A stretch of 34,890 nucleotides of DNA, taken from assembly GCA_947311505.1 (NCBI GenBank), contig CAMZLL010000093.1, positions 1 to 34,890 of the forward strand, written 5' to 3'. Shown here in pieces: positions 28,903 through 34,890 of the stretch. The notes beneath the pieces are model-generated. The model saw nothing but the letters and a program-made list of their open reading frames with translations, was not told where the DNA came from and did no database searches. Source of the DNA: an uncultured Cryomorphaceae bacterium. GTDB lineage: Bacteria > Bacteroidota > Bacteroidia > Flavobacteriales_D > Parvicellaceae. The translations under genes were made by a program, and so were the position numbers. Each line of letters begins with the position of its first letter. Position 1 is the stretch's first letter.

Positions 28903-29076
28903 TCAAGTGAAAATCTGTTTATTAATAAAAAAGTTTAAATAGAAGTAGGGAAATATCAAAAATGGCAGATTCTCTTGTAAGAAAAAAACTGTATATGTGT
29001 CGTTTATACCAGTAACGGATATAATAAGTATTGCTAGAATTATAACAGAATTCAAATAAAATTTGTTTAAATCCAT
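28903..29076 (-). CDS. possible small hydrophobic protein (57 aa), below the ORF-track cutoff
   Basis: Manual translation: [57 protein letters not shown]. May be a chance AT-rich ORF. Confidence 0.25.
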   Translation of the reverse strand: MDLNKFYLNSVIILAILIISVTGINDTYTVFFLQENLPFLIFPYFYLNFFINKQIFT

Positions 29077-29094
29077 CCAAGCACTATATATTTG
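29062..29094 (+). promoter_or_regulatory. Bacteroidetes promoter for metH: -33 TTTG (29062-29065) and -7 TATATTTG (29087-29094)
   Basis: 21-nt spacing, exact TAnnTTTG; the ORF-track TTG start lies inside the -7 element. Confidence 0.65.
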
Positions 29095-29112
29095 TCCATC
29101 AAAATTATAGAC

Positions 29113-31845
29113 ATGAGTTTACATCCAGATTATCAAGGGAAATATATACCAACCGAAAACAATTTATCTAATATGAAATTGAGCGGTTTGGAACCCTTAG
29201 TGATAACCAAAGAATCTAATTTTATAAACATAGGTGAACGCACCAATGTTACAGGTTCTCGGAAGTTTTTGCGACTTATAAAAGAAGGCTTGTATGACGA
29301 AGCATTGCAGGTAGCAAGAGATCAAGTAGATGGAGGAGCTCAAATAATTGACATCAATATGGATGAAGGTTTGTTAGACGGAGTAGAAGCAATGACTACG
29401 TTTCTAAACCTTATAGCTGCCGAACCTGACATTTCTAGAGTACCTATTATGATAGACTCTTCAAAGTGGGAAATTATAGAAGCAGGTCTCAAATGCGTGC
29501 AAGGAAAATGTGTAGTAAACTCCATAAGTCTTAAAGAAGGTGAAGCAGCCTTTATAGAAAAAGCCAAGAAAATTAAGCAATATGGTGCAGCTACTATAGT
29601 AATGGCGTTTGATGAAAATGGACAAGCTGATTCGTATGAAAAACGAATTCAAATGTGCGAACGATCGTATCGTGTTTTGGTAGATCAGGTTAATTTTCCG
29701 CCACAAGATATTATTTTTGATCCCAATATTTTTCCTGTTGCTACGGGGATAGAATCGCACAATGATAACGCTTTAGACTTCTTTAGAGCTACTCGCTGGA
29801 TACGAGAGAATTTACCCGGAGCACACATTAGTGGCGGTGTGAGTAATGTCTCATTTTCATTTAGAGGGAACAATACCGTAAGAGAGGCGATGCACAGTGC
29901 CTTTTTATATCACGCCATTCAAGAAGGTATGGATATGGGTATTGTAAATCCGACAATGCTAGAAGTTTATGATGATATTCCCAAAGAATTGCTCGACTGT
30001 GTAGAAGATGTGCTGCTAAACAGAAGACCAGATGCTACTGAACGTTTGCTTGATCTTGCCGAATCTGTAAAAGGATCAGGGAAGAAAAAAGAAAAGGATT
30101 TAACGTGGAGAACAGGAAGTTTGCAAGAACGAATTACGCATTCTTTAGTAAAAGGGATAACAGAATTTATAGCCGAAGACATAGAAGAAGCCAGACAGGC
30201 AGCCGAACGTCCAATTCATGTAATTGAGGGACACTTAATGACCGGCATGAATGTAGTTGGAGATCTATTTGGAAGTGGAAAAATGTTTTTGCCACAAGTA
30301 GTTAAATCTGCCCGAGTAATGAAAACAGCCGTTGCGATATTGATGCCCTACATAGAGGCTGAAAAAGGAGAAGGGTCTAGTTTTGCTGGAAAAATTATAA
30401 TGGCTACGGTAAAAGGAGATGTCCACGATATAGGCAAAAACATTGTGGGTGTAGTGCTGGGATGTAATAACTATGAAATAGTAGATTTGGGCGTGATGGT
30501 ACCTGCTGACACTATTATCAAAAGAGCAATAGAAGAGAATGCACAAATCATAGGTCTTAGCGGATTGATTACACCTTCGTTAGACGAAATGGTAGATGTA
30601 GCCAAAGAAATGCAAAAAGCAGGGCTAAACATACCGTTATTGATAGGTGGAGCAACAACCTCAAGAGTACATACTGCTGTAAAAATAGACGAGCATTTAG
30701 ATGTAGATCAAGCGGTACACGTACTGGATGCTTCTAGAAGTGTAACAGTTGTAGAGCAATTGTTAGGAGATAACAAAGCAGCCTATGTAGCATCTATCCA
30801 GACCGAATATAAGCAGGTGCGAGAAATGCACGCAAAGAAAAAAGGTCAAAAGGCAATGCTCACTATAGAACAAGCTCGTGCTAATAAATTTAAAATAGAT
30901 TGGAATACACACGAAACAATATATCCTTATCGAACGGGAGTTAAAGTCTTAAAAAACTTTGATGTTGAGAAATTAATACCCTTTATCGACTGGACCCCCT
31001 TTTTTCAGACTTGGGAATTGCATGGAAGGTATCCAAAAATTTTGAATGACACAGTAGTTGGTAAAGAAGCAACCAAGTTATTTGCAGATGCACAAGCAAT
31101 GCTCAAAAAAATAGTGAGCCAACGATGGATTGTCGCCAATGCAGCAGTGGGTATTTTTCCTGCCAATACTGTAAACGATGATACTATAGAAATATATGAA
31201 TCTGATTCGGGAAGTCGTGCAGACAAAGAAAAGGTGATGGAATTACACCACCTGCGTCAGCAAATTAAAAAGGCAGCTGGACAACCTAATATATCGTTAG
31301 CAGATTTTATAGCTCCAAAAGAAAGCGGAAAAGACGATTTCATAGGAGCATTTGTAGTTACCGCAGGATTGAATATAGACAAACGAATAAAAGATTTTGA
31401 AGCGAATCACGATGATTATAATTCTATTCTTTTAAAAGCACTTGCGGATCGACTAGCAGAAGCTTTTGCAGAATACATGCACAAATATGTACGTACTGAC
31501 TACTGGGGGTATTCAAAAGATGAAGATTTAGATAATGAAAGTTTGATCAGAGAAAAATACCAAGGAATACGACCAGCTCCTGGTTATCCAGCTTGTCCAG
31601 ATCATACCGAGAAACCCTCGCTATTTAGATTGTTAGATGGCGAGAAAAATACAGGAGTATCGTTAACAGATTCTTATGCAATGTTACCCGCAGCAAGCGT
31701 AAGTGGCTGGTATTTTTCGCATCCCCAAAGCAAGTATTTTGGAGTTGGAAAAGTAAACTTGGATCAAGTACATGACATAGCAGATCGTAAAGGAATAGAA
31801 AAATCAAAAATGGAACGTTGGTTGAGTTCTATTATTAATGAGTAA
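29113..31845 (+). CDS. metH: B12-dependent methionine synthase, module lacking the N-terminal homocysteine-binding domain
   Basis: [16 protein letters not shown] pterin-binding, [29 protein letters not shown] cobalamin-binding, [15 protein letters not shown] activation domain. ATG at 29113 preferred over the TTG at 29092 because of the promoter. Confidence 0.93.
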   Translation: MSLHPDYQGKYIPTENNLSNMKLSGLEPLVITKESNFINIGERTNVTGSRKFLRLIKEGLYDEALQVARDQVDGGAQIIDINMDEGLLDGVEAMTTFLNLIAAEPDISRVPIMIDSSKWEIIEAGLKCVQGKCVVNSISLKEGEAAFIEKAKKIKQYGAATIVMAFDENGQADSYEKRIQMCERSYRVLVDQVNFPPQDIIFDPNIFPVATGIESHNDNALDFFRATRWIRENLPGAHISGGVSNVSFSFRGNNTVREAMHSAFLYHAIQEGMDMGIVNPTMLEVYDDIPKELLDCVEDVLLNRRPDATERLLDLAESVKGSGKKKEKDLTWRTGSLQERITHSLVKGITEFIAEDIEEARQAAERPIHVIEGHLMTGMNVVGDLFGSGKMFLPQVVKSARVMKTAVAILMPYIEAEKGEGSSFAGKIIMATVKGDVHDIGKNIVGVVLGCNNYEIVDLGVMVPADTIIKRAIEENAQIIGLSGLITPSLDEMVDVAKEMQKAGLNIPLLIGGATTSRVHTAVKIDEHLDVDQAVHVLDASRSVTVVEQLLGDNKAAYVASIQTEYKQVREMHAKKKGQKAMLTIEQARANKFKIDWNTHETIYPYRTGVKVLKNFDVEKLIPFIDWTPFFQTWELHGRYPKILNDTVVGKEATKLFADAQAMLKKIVSQRWIVANAAVGIFPANTVNDDTIEIYESDSGSRADKEKVMELHHLRQQIKKAAGQPNISLADFIAPKESGKDDFIGAFVVTAGLNIDKRIKDFEANHDDYNSILLKALADRLAEAFAEYMHKYVRTDYWGYSKDEDLDNESLIREKYQGIRPAPGYPACPDHTEKPSLFRLLDGEKNTGVSLTDSYAMLPAASVSGWYFSHPQSKYFGVGKVNLDQVHDIADRKGIEKSKMERWLSSIINE

Positions 31846-31912
31846 ATGTTAATTCTTATTTTTTCTAAAACTGTTTAAAAGCACAAATAAAAATTACCAT
31901 TAACCAATATAA

Positions 31913-31946
31913 AATAGTCCGAAACAAAATGAATTGTTGGACTATT
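31913..31946. terminator. hairpin between convergent metH and glycosyltransferase genes
   Basis: AATAGTCC-ga-AACAA-aatgaa-TTGTT-GGACTATT (8 bp + 5 bp stem). The T-tract on either side is weak. Confidence 0.5.
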
Positions 31947-32006
31947 CTAAAAAAAATATACTTCGCATCTCATTCATTATCTTTGTTTTTTGAAAGAAAT
32001 GAATTT

Positions 32007-33074
32007 TCAGAGGTGCTCATTAGATAGAACTTGTTTTGATATGGTTACGAGTTTGGCAGCTGTTTTTTTTGCTGTGAAATTTTCGTCTATTAACTTTTTT
32101 GCGTTTTCTCCTATATTTTTACTCAGAATAGTGTCCTTTTTTAATTTTAAAATGGCATTTGTTAATGCTATTGCGGAGGATTTTATCAACACTATATCTG
32201 TATCAGCTACAAACCATTCTTTTATAGCTTGTGTGTTTTTAGTAATGATAGGTTTTGCTAAGCTGGCATAATGAAAAATTTTATTAGGAATTACCAATTC
32301 TGTTTTTGGTGTTGTGCCAAATATCCCAAGGCAAATATCAAATTTGTTGAGTTCTGCTGGCAATTCAGTATAGTTTTTCCAGCCTAAAAACGAGACATTG
32401 GTTAGGTGTTCATTTGTCGCTTTTGATTTCATTTTGTCAAATTCAAACCCTGTACCTATTAAGCGAAACTCAATATCAGCGTGTTCTAATAATAATTTAG
32501 CAGCGTCTAAGATAACGCTAACGCCTTGCAGAGGAATGAATCCACCATAAAAACCAACGATAAAAGATTTTTTTAAGTTAGTATTTACGATTGGGCTAAA
32601 AAAGTCAGTATCCACACCAACAGGAATTACACTAATAGTAGATAAGGGTACTCCAAATGTTTGATGGTAATATTGCCGATGCGCATCGGTATCTGCTATA
32701 AGATGAGACACGCAACGCATAGGAATCTTGTCTTTGTAATAATTTTTTAGCGCTCGAATAGAGTATTTTCCCACCTGTTTATAATCAAAAACCTTAGTTA
32801 AGTATCGAGAAATTAAAGGGTCAAAAATAGTGGGTTTTTCGGTTTGTTTGCATATAAATCGAACTATAGCATGTGTGAAAGAGGGAAAAAAAAGCACATC
32901 AGCCCAAGTCTCTAGTTTTTGAAAATGGGTTTTGTTAAATTTTCTTTTGCTTTCGAATACATATTCTTTAACTTCTACGTCATTAAGATTTTCCAAACCT
33001 AGAAGAATAATTTTATTTCGATTATAATCCGGGTCATAGTTTCCGACAAAAAGAATATGTAAGGATGAATTCAT
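32007..33074 (-). CDS. glycosyltransferase (GT4/group 1-like)
   Basis: VIPVGVDTDFFSP, FIVGFYGGFIPLQGVSVILDAAKLL, FDICLGIFGTTPKTELVIPNKIFHYASLAKPIIT. Confidence 0.85.
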   Translation of the reverse strand: MNSSLHILFVGNYDPDYNRNKIILLGLENLNDVEVKEYVFESKRKFNKTHFQKLETWADVLFFPSFTHAIVRFICKQTEKPTIFDPLISRYLTKVFDYKQVGKYSIRALKNYYKDKIPMRCVSHLIADTDAHRQYYHQTFGVPLSTISVIPVGVDTDFFSPIVNTNLKKSFIVGFYGGFIPLQGVSVILDAAKLLLEHADIEFRLIGTGFEFDKMKSKATNEHLTNVSFLGWKNYTELPAELNKFDICLGIFGTTPKTELVIPNKIFHYASLAKPIITKNTQAIKEWFVADTDIVLIKSSAIALTNAILKLKKDTILSKNIGENAKKLIDENFTAKKTAAKLVTISKQVLSNEHL

Positions 33075-33175
33075 ATAACACGGTAAAGATACATAATATT
33101 ATTGCTTTTCAAAAGAAGTGTTGAAATGCGGATTGAAACTTATTCACAACGGGTGTTAGCGTAGTAAAAATATTC

Positions 33176-33183
33176 TACTTTTG
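33176..33183 (+). promoter_or_regulatory. -7 element TACTTTTG upstream of the TetR gene
   Basis: Exact TAnnTTTG, with TTAG about 16 nt upstream. Confidence 0.5.
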
Positions 33184-33205
33184 TAAGTAAACAAACACTC
33201 ACAAT

Positions 33206-33784
33206 ATGGAATTCACAAGAAGGCAAAGAGAAATTCTCGAAGCAGCAAGTAAACTTTTATTGAGAAAAGGTATTCAGGGGTTTACCACAAAAAACTTAGC
33301 ATTACAAGTTAAGTTTTCAGAAGCCGCACTATATCGGCATTTCAAAAACAAAGAAACGATTATCATTAGTATGTTAACTTATTTGTCATCAGAAATCGAA
33401 GAATTATTAAGTGCTGTTAACAAAGGTGTTACGAACCCATCGAAGAAAATAAAAAACATTTACAACGAGCAATTTAAGTTTATGAGTAAAAACAGACACT
33501 GCTTAATAGTAGTGTTTTCTGATGGATTGTGGGAAGATAATAAAAACATATTCGAAGCAGTTAACTCTATTTTAGACACCCAAAAGGCACTCATCTCTAA
33601 TATTATTGCAGAAGGTGTAGCCGAAGGAAAATTTTCTAAAAAAGTAAATAAACAATCGTTGGAAAACATAGTAATGGGAGCGTACAGACAGCACCTTTTG
33701 GAATGGAAAATGGCAAAATACAAAACAGACCTCCTAGCTACAGGAAAAGAATTGGCTAAAGATGTCATAAAATTGATCAAATGA
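33206..33784 (+). CDS. TetR/AcrR family transcriptional regulator
   Basis: RRQREILEAASKLLLRKGIQGFTTKNLALQVKFSEAALYRHFKNKETII HTH domain. Confidence 0.92.
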   Translation: MEFTRRQREILEAASKLLLRKGIQGFTTKNLALQVKFSEAALYRHFKNKETIIISMLTYLSSEIEELLSAVNKGVTNPSKKIKNIYNEQFKFMSKNRHCLIVVFSDGLWEDNKNIFEAVNSILDTQKALISNIIAEGVAEGKFSKKVNKQSLENIVMGAYRQHLLEWKMAKYKTDLLATGKELAKDVIKLIK

Positions 33785-34242
33785 AAAATAGAGCAAAGTT
33801 ATATATCGCATTTGTGGTATTGGGAATGGTAAGTTGTGGTTCAACTGAAAAAGGGGATAACGTGCAGGTAGAAAAAACAACTATAGCACCTGAGACCGAT
33901 GCAAAGGAATTATACCTTTACGAAGGCAAAAAGTGGATTGCAAACAACACAACCGTAGATGGAATACATGAGATGATTTCTCTGCATGAGGAATATAATA
34001 TTGTAAATTCTCCTAAAGACGCAGCTATTCTTGCGTCAGAATTAAATGCGGTGCTAGATGGCATTTTTAATGCATGCGACATGGAAGGAGAGGCACATAA
34101 TCAACTCCACATTTTTTTAGTGCCACTGATTCACTCTATTGATGCTTTGGGCGATGCTACTACGGAAGATAAAGCAAAACAAAAATATGATGAAGTTTTG
34201 AAAAATTTATTGGTGTTTGATACGTTTTTTAAGAAAGCTTAA
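33781..34242 (+). CDS. small helical lipoprotein, ATGA-coupled to the TetR gene
   Basis: Lipobox LGMVSCGS; 153 aa; 4-nt overlap with the TetR ORF. Confidence 0.75.
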   Translation: MKNRAKLYIAFVVLGMVSCGSTEKGDNVQVEKTTIAPETDAKELYLYEGKKWIANNTTVDGIHEMISLHEEYNIVNSPKDAAILASELNAVLDGIFNACDMEGEAHNQLHIFLVPLIHSIDALGDATTEDKAKQKYDEVLKNLLVFDTFFKKA

Positions 34243-34248
34243 AGAGGG

Positions 34249-34854
34249 CTACAATCCGTCTAACAAGCCTTTTACATAAGAAGAAGACGGATTATATAGA
34301 AGAGCTAAGTTATAGTGATATTTTGCTTCTTTAATTTTACCAAGTTTTACAAAATTACTCCCCATAAGAAGATTAGAATCAAAATCAAAAGGATATAAAT
34401 CTAAAACAATTTGTAAATGTGCTTTAGCTTTATTGTAATCTTTTCTCAAATAATAAGCATATCCCAATTGGTAGTTAGCTGTACTGTTCTTTGGATCTAT
34501 TTTTACGATGGTTAGATAAGTTTGAAAAACATCTTCCCAGTTTTTGATTGCAGATAGCGGATAAATCAACCCTTTTCTGGCTTCTATTGATTTTGGTTTT
34601 AGTGCAATAGCAATTTGATAATACTTTTTTGACTTAACATAATCTCCTATTATATAGTTTAACCAACCCAACCTTAGGTTGATGCTATATTCATCTTTAT
34701 CATAAACGGATTGCATAGATTTGATAGCATCCGATAATGCTCCTTTTAACTCTAAACTATAGCTTTTTTTAAACGCATCTGTAGTAGCGTCTTGTGAGTA
34801 TCCAAATACACAAACCAATGTAAGTCTAAATATAACTAGGCTTTTCTTAATCAT
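34249..34854 (-). CDS. secreted TPR-repeat protein
   Basis: Signal peptide (LVIFRLTLVCVFGYSQ) and repeated TPR motifs (SIEARKGLIYPLSAIKNWEDVF, NSTANYQLGYAYYLRKDYNKAKAHL, FDSNLLMGSNFVKLGKIKEAKYHY). Confidence 0.85.
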   Translation of the reverse strand: MIKKSLVIFRLTLVCVFGYSQDATTDAFKKSYSLELKGALSDAIKSMQSVYDKDEYSINLRLGWLNYIIGDYVKSKKYYQIAIALKPKSIEARKGLIYPLSAIKNWEDVFQTYLTIVKIDPKNSTANYQLGYAYYLRKDYNKAKAHLQIVLDLYPFDFDSNLLMGSNFVKLGKIKEAKYHYNLALLYNPSSSYVKGLLDGL

Positions 34855-34890
34855 AATTTTATTTTTAATCCTATAAAAAAGGTGTTCATA

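Noticed and set aside
28675-29091. Possible SAM or cobalamin riboswitch upstream of metH
   Set aside because: No recognisable SAM core or B12-box-like sequence, and the promoter at 29062-29094 leaves almost no leader.
29340-30546. Multiple minus-strand ORFs of 62-99 aa
   Set aside because: Shadow ORFs inside metH; no independent signals.
1-34890. CRISPR arrays, prophage, toxin-antitoxin or retron-like loci
   Set aside because: No regularly spaced repeat array, phage structural genes, reverse transcriptase or recognised toxin/antitoxin pair seen on either strand.

Overview
AT-rich chromosomal window from a Bacteroidota bacterium, probably Flavobacteriales (T9SS sorting domains, TAnnTTTG-type promoters, DUF6089 barrel). 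Most of it is core metabolism and housekeeping: pyrophosphatase, heme A synthase, M1 peptidase, N-formylglutamate amidohydrolase, LytTR regulator, gatC/plsC/rluB, tRNA-Phe(GAA), an ECF sigma / putative anti-sigma pair, gcvP, a metH C-terminal module, a glycosyltransferase, and a TetR/lipoprotein pair. The most distinctive block is a co-directional minus-strand run (13987-21740) encoding six O2-dependent aromatic-catabolism enzymes: PaaABC, TDO, KMO, 3-HAO, HPPD and HGD. The non-oxygenase partner enzymes are not at this locus. Inside the block is a strongly structured intergenic element (17120-17205), and several spacers carry short TTAGAC/CTAGA repeats. The left edge carries the 3' end of an IS30-like transposase, missed by the ORF track, that appears to have truncated a secreted-protein gene. 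No CRISPR array, prophage or clear defence system was seen. I found no convincing wholly new system; the best candidates for follow-up are the structured element, the oxygenase island and the orphan metH module.
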